Shown here piece by piece: positions 15,478 to 22,809 of a stretch of DNA of 29,731 nt; position 1 is the first letter of the stretch; each line of letters starts with the position of its first letter. The DNA comes from CAYMBP01 sp964388745 (GTDB lineage Bacteria; Babelota; Babeliae; Babelales; RVW-14): positions 1 through 29,731 of the forward strand of contig CAYMBP010000019.1 in assembly GCA_964388745.1 (NCBI GenBank), written 5' to 3'. The position numbers and the translations under genes are program-made. The notes under the pieces are model-generated. The model saw only the letters and a program-made list of their open reading frames with translations, had not been told where the DNA came from and searched no databases.

Positions 15478-16428
15478 ATGGTCACTTTTTTTTTAACTCT
15501 ATTTTTTTTGATTACTAATAATTTGCTCAGCATGCAAAATAACAATCTACATGATTATTCAAAAACACATCTTGTCATTGTTCCAAACCAGCAATATAAA
15601 GGGGGTAATGATATTAAGTCTATTTTTAGCAAAATCCTTAGCAAAGATAATATTCACAAAGCTTCTACTCCTTATTTTACTGATTTTGGACAAGAATCCT
15701 GCATGAAGTGCCTCCATGATACAATAGAACCACTTTTGTCCAAAGAAAGCGTTGAAAGCATTATTTTATTCGGAGCAGGACAAGGCTCAGCAACGGTTAT
15801 TAATTATGCAGGAATGTTTCCGCATGAAAAAATTACTGGCATTATTATAGAGTCAGCTATCGCTTCGGCCAATAGCACAATTACTCATTATACAAAAAAC
15901 AAAATCTATCCTCAATTAGCACAAATTCCCCTTGCTACATACCTGCTTCCTGAACTTGCCCGCCTTAGGTTCTTTCGCTATAATCCAACAGGAATACAAC
16001 CAATTAATACAATTCGCCATATTTCAAAAAGAATTCCAATTATTATGATTCACTCTCTTCACGATCTTCAGTCAAACTATCATGATGCCCGGTTTTTACA
16101 TGCAGAAGCCCAGCTTTGTGGACTTAATAACCACTTTATTTCTATTGATTCAAGTGAATCTATAAATTTACTCCAAAAACCACAATACCTTAATCAATTA
16201 CATACTCTTCTTAAAAAATATGAATTGCCACATGATATCACACATCTTATTGATGAAGATAAGTGCATAGAAGAAATTAACATATCTAATGAACAAAAAG
16301 TGCCCTATCCCAATGATCTATTCGGACGAGAAAAAAAGATATTTTTAACGGACATTTTTATTAAAGGCTGCACGCTTTTTATTGTTGGCTATTATTTATA
16401 CAATCTATCAACAATCATAATCCCTTAA
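15478..16428 (+). CDS. Secreted alpha/beta-hydrolase-fold protein lacking the nucleophilic serine
   Basis: 316 residues. Signal peptide (1-18, MVTFFLTLFFLITNNLLS); THLVIVPNQQYKGG strand/oxyanion region; SIILFGAGQGSATVINYAG (94-112), the nucleophile-elbow strand and helix, but with GAGQG (99-103) where active enzymes have G-x-S-x-G, so Gly101 replaces Ser; a later IPIIMIHSLHDLQSNYHDA segment with the canonical Asp-loop shape; and a C-terminal hydrophobic segment (about 292-314), giving a C-terminal membrane anchor. A fold without the triad suggests a binding or scaffold role. Strong SD. Next in line is a frameshifted gene starting 18 nt later. Confidence 0.65.
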   Translation: MVTFFLTLFFLITNNLLSMQNNNLHDYSKTHLVIVPNQQYKGGNDIKSIFSKILSKDNIHKASTPYFTDFGQESCMKCLHDTIEPLLSKESVESIILFGAGQGSATVINYAGMFPHEKITGIIIESAIASANSTITHYTKNKIYPQLAQIPLATYLLPELARLRFFRYNPTGIQPINTIRHISKRIPIIMIHSLHDLQSNYHDARFLHAEAQLCGLNNHFISIDSSESINLLQKPQYLNQLHTLLKKYELPHDITHLIDEDKCIEEINISNEQKVPYPNDLFGREKKIFLTDIFIKGCTLFIVGYYLYNLSTIIIP

Positions 16429-16445
16429 TCTACTAGGAAAAGAAG

Positions 16446-16798
16446 ATGAAAATCCTATATCATTTTTTGCTATCAATGTTGCCCATTGCTCATCCTAGCG
16501 TTACCTCTATCGAAATAAAAAATAAACTTACTTGAACTCAATAATTCTCGCATTATTTCAATAGAAGAAGTTAATAAAAAGATTACTTCAACATTACCTT
16601 ACGTACGAAACAGAAAAACAAAAAGTTAATCGCCTTATCTTACTTAACGCAGCAACACAAGCTGGATTAGTAAACTACGTTTTTGAATGGCCGCATTTTA
16701 GCTATGGCGATAAGGCATGGGCATATGTAAAAAACAAACCATATGCTCTGTATGGAATTGCCACAAGAAAAGATGATGAACATATTTTATTAACTTGA
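16446..16798 (+). pseudogene. Frameshifted gene for a small secreted protein
   Basis: Starts with ATG and a signal-peptide-like segment (MKILYHFLLSMLPIAHPSVT) behind AGGAAAAGA, 18 nt after the hydrolase-like gene. Frame 1 stops after IKNKLT near 16532; frame 2 continues as LELNNSRIISIEEVNKKITS and TLPYV; frame 3 then reads ETEKQKVNRLILLNAATQAG, LVNYVFEWPHFSYGDKAWAY, VKNKPYALYGIATRKDDEHI and LLT-stop at 16798. Two indels restore about 116 residues. The family is not recognised. A sequencing error is less likely than decay because two shifts are needed. Confidence 0.6.
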
Positions 16799-16826
16799 TA
16801 AATAAACCTACTTAGAGGAAATGAGC

Positions 16827-17066
16827 ATGGAAACAATCAAGCCAGGCGTCTATCAACACTACAAAGGAAATTATTACGAAGTAATTGGAAAAGCGCAACA
16901 CACTGAGACAGAAGAGGCTGTAGTCGTCTATCGAGCCCTCTATGGAGATCGCGGCCTTTGGATCCGACCAGCTGTCATGTTCTCCGAACAAGCTGAAGTT
17001 AATGGAGCAAAAAAGCCTCGATTTACTTTTATTGCTGATAATATCTCAAAGAGACTAAACCTGTAA
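16827..17066 (+). CDS. DUF1653 protein
   Basis: Small conserved cytoplasmic protein of unknown function, 79 residues. Seen: IKPGVYQHYKGNYYEVIGKA, HTETEEAVVVYRALYGDRGL, WIRPAVMFSEQAEVNGAKKP and RFTF, a nearly complete match to the family consensus (KPGxYrHyKG, YralYGdxglWvRP, pRF). ATGs lie at 16821 and 16827; AGAGG is 2 nt before the first and 8 nt before the second, so 16827 is preferred. The terminator after it is shared with the converging helicase gene. Confidence 0.85.
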   Translation: METIKPGVYQHYKGNYYEVIGKAQHTETEEAVVVYRALYGDRGLWIRPAVMFSEQAEVNGAKKPRFTFIADNISKRLNL

Positions 17067-17111
17067 GCAACATAATTTTGTATTTAATTATCTTTCGCCA
17101 AATCCCGTAGC

Positions 17112-17158
17112 CAATAAAAAACCGACCAAGGATATCTTCCTTAGTCGGTTTAATTTTT
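17112..17158. terminator. Bidirectional intrinsic terminator
   Basis: AAACCGAC-c-AAGGA (from 17119) pairs with TCCTT-a-GTCGGTTT (to 17151) around TATCT, one mismatch. A T-run follows on plus (TAATTTTTT) and an A-run precedes it (AAAAAACC), which becomes a T-run on minus. It serves both the DUF1653 gene and the helicase gene that ends at 17182. Confidence 0.85.
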
Positions 17159-17181
17159 TCAAAAATAATAAATTTTTATTT

Positions 17182-18441
17182 CTACTGAGCTCCAGCAGAT
17201 GTATATGATGAAGATTTTCGACGGGCTCCATCACGCGGAGGACGCTTGTCAGAATTACTTCGACGATAACCACTATTGCCCCTACCAAATGAACGACGGC
17301 CCTTATTGCCACCACCTTGATACGGACGACGTCGCGGACGAGGAGGCTCAGCCTCTTCACCATTCATCAACCGATTAATAGCTCGCCATTTTGATTTATC
17401 AGCAGATGAAACAAAACAAATTGCAGACCCTTCTGCACCAGCTCGGGCAGTACGACCAATACGATGAATATAATCCTCAGGACACTGCGGCAAATCATAA
17501 TTAACCACATGCTTAACATGAGAAATATCAAGACCTCGTGCTGCAATATCTGTGGCCACTAAAATACGATACTTTGAATGTCTAAATCCAGAAATTACAC
17601 GCTCACGCTTATGATGGCTCAAATTACCGTGAATAGCCTCTGCACTATGATTGTCTTTTCGCAAACGACGAGCCATTTTGTCAGCGCCAATCTTGGTCTT
17701 AACAAAAATAATAACTGAACCCTCGCGCTTATCAAGCTGCTCAATTAAAATATCTTTTTTATCTTCATCTGCAACGTGAAGCACCTCTTGCTTAATATTT
17801 TCAGCAGCAACAGTTGTCTCCCCAAGTGCTACACGCTCAGGCATGTGAAGATATTTTTCTGAAAGAGTAATAATATTTTTAGGAAGCGTCGCAGAAAAAA
17901 GAAGCGTTTGCCGCTGCTTTGGCATATATTTAACAATGGTGTCAATCTGATTAACAAAACCCATATCAAGCATACGATCAGTTTCATCAAGAACAAGAAA
18001 GCCCGTATCATGTAGCTTAAGAGTTCCTCGATCAAGATGATCATTAATGCGCCCTGGTGTTCCAACAATCAAACGAGGTCGTTTTCTGAGCTGTTGAATT
18101 TGCTTAAAAACCGACTCTCCACCAATAAGCAATGCTGTTTTAATAACAGTCTTTTGTTTACCCAAAAAACCTTCAAGTGAACGCATTACCTGTACGGCAA
18201 GCTCTCGGGTTGGCGTCATAATCAAAGCAGACCCGCGAGAAGATTGTAATAATTTTTCAACTAGCGGAATGCCAAAAGCACCTGTTTTACCGGTTCCTGT
18301 TTGAGCAGAACCAAGAATATCTTTGCCGTCAAGCGCTAATGGAATCACTTTTTCCTGAATAGGAGTTGGAGTATCAAACTTGAGATAGTCCAAAGAATCA
18401 ATTAACTTTTGCGACAATCCAAATGATCGGAAATTTTGCAT
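17182..18441 (-). CDS. rhlE: DEAD-box ATP-dependent RNA helicase, RhlE-like
   Basis: ATP-dependent RNA remodelling enzyme, cytoplasmic, commonly linked to RNA decay, ribosome assembly and cold growth. Seen, numbered from 18441: Q motif (FGLSQKLIDSL...TPTPIQ, 7-29); Walker A AQTGTGKT (46-53); PTRELAVQ (77-84); GTPGR (127-131); motif II DETD (152-155) in place of the usual DEAD; SAT; ATDIAARGLD; HRIGRTARAG; and an Arg/Gly-rich basic tail (last 55 residues) typical of RhlE-type RNA binding. 419 residues. The frame extends seven codons upstream, but AAGG precedes the ATG at 18441 and the Q-motif start fits. DETD keeps the Asp-Glu needed for Mg-ATP, so activity is expected. Confidence 0.93.
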   Translation of the reverse strand: MQNFRSFGLSQKLIDSLDYLKFDTPTPIQEKVIPLALDGKDILGSAQTGTGKTGAFGIPLVEKLLQSSRGSALIMTPTRELAVQVMRSLEGFLGKQKTVIKTALLIGGESVFKQIQQLRKRPRLIVGTPGRINDHLDRGTLKLHDTGFLVLDETDRMLDMGFVNQIDTIVKYMPKQRQTLLFSATLPKNIITLSEKYLHMPERVALGETTVAAENIKQEVLHVADEDKKDILIEQLDKREGSVIIFVKTKIGADKMARRLRKDNHSAEAIHGNLSHHKRERVISGFRHSKYRILVATDIAARGLDISHVKHVVNYDLPQCPEDYIHRIGRTARAGAEGSAICFVSSADKSKWRAINRLMNGEEAEPPRPRRRPYQGGGNKGRRSFGRGNSGYRRSNSDKRPPRDGARRKSSSYTSAGAQ

Positions 18442-18526
18442 AATAAACCTTAAGATTGGCAAAGCATCTTATGGCTTTAACTATCCAAAATTTGCCTTGC
18501 ATGAGAAACTTAAAAAAATAATGAAA

Positions 18527-18558
18527 ATAACATATGATTACTACTAATCATATATTAT
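18527..18558 (-). promoter_or_regulatory. Hairpin plus T-run in the upstream region of the helicase gene
   Basis: A 9-bp perfect stem, ATATGATTA-CTAC-TAATCATAT (18532-18553), extends to about 15 bp with one mismatch. On minus it is followed by TTATTTTCATTATTTTTTT about 80 nt before the rhlE start. It could be an attenuator-like structure in the rhlE leader or a terminator for an absent upstream transcript. The rest of 18463-18867 carries no gene. Confidence 0.35.
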
Positions 18559-18867
18559 TTTGCAAAAAGATAAAGATTTTTCTTTTTTTTACAAATATTA
18601 CCTAAAATGCTCACCCATCAAGCCCCTTTTCAATCGCTTAATCGCCCACAAATATGCCTATCTTTTGCTTAAACAAAAAAATTCCTGCCGTCTTGTCCAC
18701 TATCATCCCTTTTCATCGAATTATTAAAAACAGTAGTTCTTGTCATGTACTATTGAGTGCAAATAGTGACTATTGACCCTTTGTATAGAAGTATTGAAAA
18801 ATTTTTTTCGCTCATGCTATCATTTTTCAAGCATACTTTTTTTGTTTTTTCCTAGGGGGAGAAGTCA

Positions 18868-19914
18868 ATGAGATATCTAATCATATTAGCAATATCATGT
18901 TTGCAGCTGCAAAGCAATAGATCATTAATCGGCAAAGACTTTCATTGTGGCTTTGTAAATACACATGCAACAAACCTCTTATCAAAACCCAAACCAATTA
19001 TGGTAGAAGAAGGTGACAAACTTGTTCCCGCAGAATACCGTCATCTTCCTCTCCGCTTCCAAGAAGCCAGCAATATCGACACTCAACTCATGCAAAACGA
19101 ACCTGTTTTTATATGGAATGAAGAATGTTCATACAACGACTTAACATTTACCAAAGTCACTGCACCTTTTCAAGTCAAATGCCACTCCAAGCATGAACAA
19201 GATCCTGCAAAAGAAGAGCTCTCATTTTTTACAGGATGGGTCAATAAAAATGATATCATAGAATGCGATGAAGAACATTTTTGTCACATAGTTGATACCT
19301 GCGAACATAATCCTCGATATAAAGAAGAAACGCTACGACAAGGAGTTATTGATGCTGCTCGAGCATTTATTGATAAGCCATATCTTTGGGGAGGGGCATC
19401 TCTAGTTAATGAACATTTTGCTGGATGCCCAACAGGTGTTGATTGCTCTGGCCTCATAAAAATGGCCTATGCAAGCATTAACCAACTTATTCCTCGAGAT
19501 GCAACAGACCAATCAAATTTTTCTATAGAGCTTAAAAGCATTAATGACCTTCAACCTGCAGACATTGTCTATATTACTAAAATGCGAAACGGCACAAAAA
19601 TCAACCATATCTTCATGTATGCCGGACTCAATAATAATGGCGCAATGTCTTTCATAGAAGTGTATTACGCTGGTGGTAAAGATAATAAAAAAGACCGTGA
19701 CTTCATTGTTCAGTATGCCCGCACACGAGAACAACCCGCAACCATTTACTTTGGAGAAAACTTTGAACACATCAAAACAGGAGACACTTTTAGCTCAGAA
19801 ATCTTTCAGAATTTTACTATCTCATTTGGAACATTTTTTAAAAAACCATTTTTAGCCAAAAAAAATATAATTGCACAATGCATCACTCAACTTAAACAAG
19901 GAGACCATCAATGA
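18868..19914 (+). CDS. Secreted NlpC/P60 cell-wall hydrolase with SH3-like N-terminal region
   Basis: Probable gamma-D-glutamyl-meso-DAP (or related) peptidoglycan endopeptidase acting in the envelope or outside. Seen: signal peptide (1-about 18); a beta-rich region (about 70-135) with paired Cys and a SH3-like TGWVNKNDI strand; NlpC/P60 domain 155-262 with PYLWGGAS (171-178), CPTGVDCSGLIKMAY and catalytic Cys193, then INHIFMYAG with His247. 348 residues. GGGGAGAA SD. The TGA overlaps the ATG of the truncated gene that follows (ATGA), implying a former operon. The rest of the catalytic triad is not obvious by eye. A use against the host's or other bacteria's wall is possible. Confidence 0.85.
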   Translation: MRYLIILAISCLQLQSNRSLIGKDFHCGFVNTHATNLLSKPKPIMVEEGDKLVPAEYRHLPLRFQEASNIDTQLMQNEPVFIWNEECSYNDLTFTKVTAPFQVKCHSKHEQDPAKEELSFFTGWVNKNDIIECDEEHFCHIVDTCEHNPRYKEETLRQGVIDAARAFIDKPYLWGGASLVNEHFAGCPTGVDCSGLIKMAYASINQLIPRDATDQSNFSIELKSINDLQPADIVYITKMRNGTKINHIFMYAGLNNNGAMSFIEVYYAGGKDNKKDRDFIVQYARTREQPATIYFGENFEHIKTGDTFSSEIFQNFTISFGTFFKKPFLAKKNIIAQCITQLKQGDHQ

Positions 19915-20008
19915 TTATTCTAACCCTCTTCTTTTTTTGGCATATTTTATATTAACACTTAACATCTCTTTCGATCAGTTAGAAAAAATTAAAAGATCAA
20001 TCTATTTA
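19911..20008 (+). pseudogene. 5' stub of a secreted-protein gene, cut off at the duplication boundary
   Basis: The ATG overlaps the NlpC stop (ATGA) and follows AAGGAG. It encodes MIILTLFF and then a T-run; a one-T insertion would continue as LAYFILTLNISFDQLEKIKR and SIYLN, a signal peptide plus the start of a helix. As written it stops after 14 codons. The readable sequence ends exactly where the duplicated deaminase fragment starts (about 20009), suggesting truncation by the same rearrangement. Confidence 0.5.
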
Positions 20009-20323
20009 AATATCAAATTCCTGAAGGTCCATGGTCAAATATGATCTAATATCTTCAGGAATTTTTTCTATATCTGCTTGAGCAACAAGATCGTTTGCAG
20101 GGTCTCCAAAAAATGTATTCCAGAAAAGTACAACGGGATTTTCTTTATCGGTAAACATTTGAATTTTTTTCTGCAGAGCATCATGAATCAATGCTGCAAA
20201 ACACTTGCCTGAATATGTTGTATCAAGGTTTAAACCTTCAAGACTCTTAACTAATTTTACCGCCTCCCCACTTTCAGGCCTACCCATCTTCAATAAAATC
20301 TTTTCATAGCTGGTATCCATCAT
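20006..20323 (-). pseudogene. Duplicated 3' fragment of the deaminase gene
   Basis: The region 20009 to about 20275 repeats 21335 to about 21600 almost base for base. It encodes the C-terminal part of the ACC deaminase/desulfhydrase-like enzyme from SGEAVKLVKS to LQEFDI, without the PLP lysine or the N-terminal domain. Upstream of the near-identical block it continues as a more diverged, partly deleted homologue (MMDTSYEKILLKMG...). The fragment ends in FDI-stop where the full gene reads FDIPIA. About 105 residues; not expected to be active. Confidence 0.85.
20009..20275. repeat. Direct repeat, left copy, about 267 bp
   Basis: Nearly identical to 21335-21601 in the same orientation, with a constant offset of 1326 bp. 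I see only a handful of differences (for example TTTAAACC vs TTTAGACC). Weaker similarity extends to about 20350. Together the copies bracket the MNT/HEPN pair. Confidence 0.85.
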
Positions 20324-20344
20324 AATTCTTAAAGGTTACCAAAC

Positions 20345-20797
20345 TTAAAGATTACACTTTGCTTTAAATTCTTGCCAAAAATCCAACAATTCACGAGCCA
20401 TAGCAACAAAATTATTTGCATGTCGAGCTATCTGCTCATAATCATCTGGATAATCATGCGCAATTTGATTTCTTACCTCACGCAATCTCATCCACCAATC
20501 AGCATCATCAAGATAATCTAGTTTTTCTAATCGATTCAGCTTATCAATAAAAGATTTCGCATCCTCTCCAAGAATATCAAGCAACAACGGAAACAGCTTT
20601 GCTCCAATAACATCTTGCAACTTACTAAATCGAGTTGTTAACATATCAAAAAAAGCAACCTCATCATCAGTAAGCTCCTCACATTTTTGAGCATTAAAAG
20701 GAGCAAGGTGACTCACGCGCTCAAGAGCAAGGACCAACCTTCTTGCATGAATATCAGCAATAGAAGAATACTGAATTAATAAATCTTTCTGGTTCAT
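20345..20797 (-). CDS. hepT: HEPN-domain protein, probable toxin of an MNT/HEPN pair (HepT-like)
   Basis: HEPN proteins are all-alpha, often metal-independent RNases; paired with an MNT nucleotidyltransferase antitoxin that AMPylates them. Seen: 150 residues, predicted all-helical, with the HEPN motif R-x4-H at Arg109-His114 (RNQIAH, in LREVRNQIAHDYPDDY). Its ATG overlaps the MNT stop by 4 nt (ATGA), the classic arrangement with antitoxin first. The stop lies at the junction with the deaminase fragment. The alternative reading, a nucleotidyltransferase substrate-binding subunit (HI0074 type), has the same architecture. Confidence 0.8.
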   Translation of the reverse strand: MNQKDLLIQYSSIADIHARRLVLALERVSHLAPFNAQKCEELTDDEVAFFDMLTTRFSKLQDVIGAKLFPLLLDILGEDAKSFIDKLNRLEKLDYLDDADWWMRLREVRNQIAHDYPDDYEQIARHANNFVAMARELLDFWQEFKAKCNL

Positions 20798-21102
20798 ATT
20801 AACTTTACCCCATTATTTTTTGCCTCATCATAAATCAGCAAGTGCGCAGAGTGATTTAAATGATTAATAACCACATCTATTTTTTGATCGCCTATCATCT
20901 TTTTAAGATCAACAAGAAATGATATTTTTTTCTGAGCAACAACATCAGCATCCAAGTTTGCCACCTCGATATAAAGATCAAGATCGCCACCCTTTTGGCC
21001 TTCATCTACTCGAGAACCAAAAAGCCAAATATGGTCTTGTGGCGTAAAATTTTTTAAAAATGCACTCTTTATCGATTGTAATTGGTAATTTGTTAAGCGC
21101 AC
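20794..21102 (-). CDS. mntA: Minimal nucleotidyltransferase (MNT), probable antitoxin
   Basis: Seen: RLTNYQLQSIKSAF, then HIWLFGSRVDEGQKGGDLDL with the nucleotidyltransferase G-S (29-30) and metal-binding Asp40/Asp42, and a third acidic strand KIDVVI (Asp76). 102 residues from the GTG at 21102, the normal MNT size and the conserved family start. The frame is open to 21315, but that extra part is rich in Trp and Cys (CQVAWRHWAEVCWLSY...) and does not look coding. In known MntA/HepT systems the enzyme AMPylates and silences the HEPN toxin, and this pairing is inferred here from gene order and the overlap. Confidence 0.8.
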   Translation of the reverse strand: MRLTNYQLQSIKSAFLKNFTPQDHIWLFGSRVDEGQKGGDLDLYIEVANLDADVVAQKKISFLVDLKKMIGDQKIDVVINHLNHSAHLLIYDEAKNNGVKLI

Positions 21103-21322
21103 TGGTTTTACTTTCTTATTTTTATAATAACAAGCAAAGACAAAAAATATTGGGCATGGGGTCCATGTCGGAGATTGATTCGCGCACAGTAATTGCGAAC
21201 TTGCCAATGTAATATATGATAACCAACATACTTCGGCCCAATGTCTCCAGGCTACTTGACAAATCACAGGCCTGTCAAGGAGAATCAACTCCAAACGCGT
21301 GTCTGAAAATAACAATAAAAAA
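21103..21322. other. GC-richer intergenic segment upstream of the MNT gene
   Basis: About 150 bp (roughly 21150-21300) is clearly richer in G and C than its surroundings, and carries CTTGACA...TGTCAAG (an interrupted 7-bp inverted repeat, about 21255-21280). It has no credible gene. Its composition suggests imported DNA belonging to the MNT/HEPN cassette. Confidence 0.4.
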
Positions 21323-22525
21323 TCAAGCTATTGGAATATCAAATTCCTGAAGGTCCATGGTCAAATATGATCTAATATCTTCAGGAATTTTTTCTATATC
21401 TGCTTGAGCAACAAGATCGTTTGCAGGGTCTCCAAAAAATGTATTCCAGAAAAGTACAACGGGATTTTCTTTATCGGTAAACATTTGAATTTTTTTCTGC
21501 AGAGCATCATGAATCAATGCTGCAAAACACTTGCCTGAATATGTTGTATCAAGGTTTAGACCTTCAAGACTCTTAACTAACTTTACTGCCTCCCCACTTT
21601 TTTGCGAAATAAAAGTATACCCATCTCCAATAAAATCTTTACGCAACTGATATCCATCATAATCCTTAAAGGATACTAAAGGAATTTCACCTAAAGATTT
21701 CTCATGAAGCAACTTACAGCCTTCTTCAAAATACTGTCGAATGTACTCATTGCAATCCATAGTGGATAAATCAGGCCTCACCTGTATAACCATAATTAAT
21801 GTATCAAGATTGGCTAACTTACATCCCAATAACAACCCTGCAGCCGTTCCAAAAGAACCACCAGGAACATAAATAACGTCAGGCTTTGGCATAACCCCTT
21901 GCTCAATCTGACTTTTCAATTCAAAAATGGCATTTACAAATCCTATAGAACCAACCCCATCTGAAGCCCCTCCAGGTATAAAATAAAGAGGAGCCCCATA
22001 CTCTTCAATCTCTTTTTTTTGCATTTTTTCAATATCTTCATCTCGCTTTGGACGAGTTTTATAATACTTTATTTCTGCACCAAATACTTGCATCAAAGGT
22101 AAATTTCTTTTGACATTTGATGTCATTTGCTGCGGGGTTAAAAATAAAAAACAATCAAACCCATTTTCTTGTGCGTGAGCAGCTGTTGCGGCCGCATGAT
22201 TTGAACCAGCTGCGCCGATAGTCAATACAGATCGACATCCTTTCGACTGGGCGTCTCCAAAAGCGAACTCTAGCTTCCGAACCTTGTTCCCTCCAAAGCG
22301 CTCTGCAGATTTACCATCATCTTTTATATAAAACTGATCTAACCCTAGTTCTCTTCCTAACGCTTCCATTTTTGCAATAGGCGTAGGAAGCTGAGCAAAT
22401 TCCTTGCAAGGTAGCTTTTGATTTAGAATAGGATATTGTTTATAGAGTGGTCTATTAACACTGCCACAAAAAGACTCTGTACTAAGAAAAAATAGACCTA
22501 TGAACAATAACTTAAAGCAACCCAT
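21323..22525 (-). CDS. PLP-dependent ACC deaminase / D-cysteine desulfhydrase-like enzyme with a signal peptide
   Basis: Fold-type II PLP enzyme; relatives convert 1-aminocyclopropane-1-carboxylate to 2-oxobutyrate and ammonia or break down D-cysteine to pyruvate, H2S and ammonia. Seen: PLPTPIAKME, IKDDGKSAERFGGNKVRKLE (68-86) with PLP lysine Lys81, TIGAAGSNHAAATA, VPGGSFGTAAGLLLG (phosphate-binding loop), and C-terminal PVVLFWNTFFGDPANDL. 400 residues, about 60 longer than cytoplasmic relatives, most of it a hydrophobic N-terminal segment (1-20, ending FCGS) that looks like a signal or lipoprotein peptide. SD AAAGGGAGAAAG. Export is odd for a PLP enzyme. The 3' third is duplicated at 20009. 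Substrate cannot be told from sequence. Confidence 0.8.
   Translation of the reverse strand: MGCFKLLFIGLFFLSTESFCGSVNRPLYKQYPILNQKLPCKEFAQLPTPIAKMEALGRELGLDQFYIKDDGKSAERFGGNKVRKLEFAFGDAQSKGCRSVLTIGAAGSNHAAATAAHAQENGFDCFLFLTPQQMTSNVKRNLPLMQVFGAEIKYYKTRPKRDEDIEKMQKKEIEEYGAPLYFIPGGASDGVGSIGFVNAIFELKSQIEQGVMPKPDVIYVPGGSFGTAAGLLLGCKLANLDTLIMVIQVRPDLSTMDCNEYIRQYFEEGCKLLHEKSLGEIPLVSFKDYDGYQLRKDFIGDGYTFISQKSGEAVKLVKSLEGLNLDTTYSGKCFAALIHDALQKKIQMFTDKENPVVLFWNTFFGDPANDLVAQADIEKIPEDIRSYLTMDLQEFDIPIA
21335..21601. repeat. Direct repeat, right copy, inside the deaminase gene
   Basis: The intact copy of the block repeated at 20009-20275. The left edge of the homology is at 21335, just inside the gene's last codons. 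Confidence 0.85.
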
Positions 22526-22809
22526 TTCTTTCTCCCTTTTAGCACAAAATTAATTCAATCATAGATGATAACCTTGTAACCACTTAATTTGGAACCTTCC
22601 CATAAAACTAATTCGGCACTAAACCCAGGGTTGCATCATCTAATGAAAATGAATTGGTAATGACAGAAGTAAATTCTAAAATTTTACGTCAATGATCAAA
22701 AAAAGTAACCCAATGTCCTGAAAATACCCCACAAATTAACTAGACGTCAAGATAAGAAAAAATTAAACTCATAAACGTTCAAAAAATATTTTAAAAAAGG
22801 AGATGAACC
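22526..22809. other. Intergenic region between the deaminase and the glycosyltransferase gene
   Basis: Divergent upstream region of two genes. No gene is supportable. Contains near-repeated TTAATTTGGAAC / CTAATTCGGCAC segments (about 22583-22620) of unknown meaning. Confidence 0.3.

Noticed and set aside
21103..21315. N-terminal 71 residues of the longest MNT reading frame
   Set aside because: Trp/Cys-rich text unlike any MNT protein, lying in GC-richer sequence; the conserved family start follows at the GTG at 21102.
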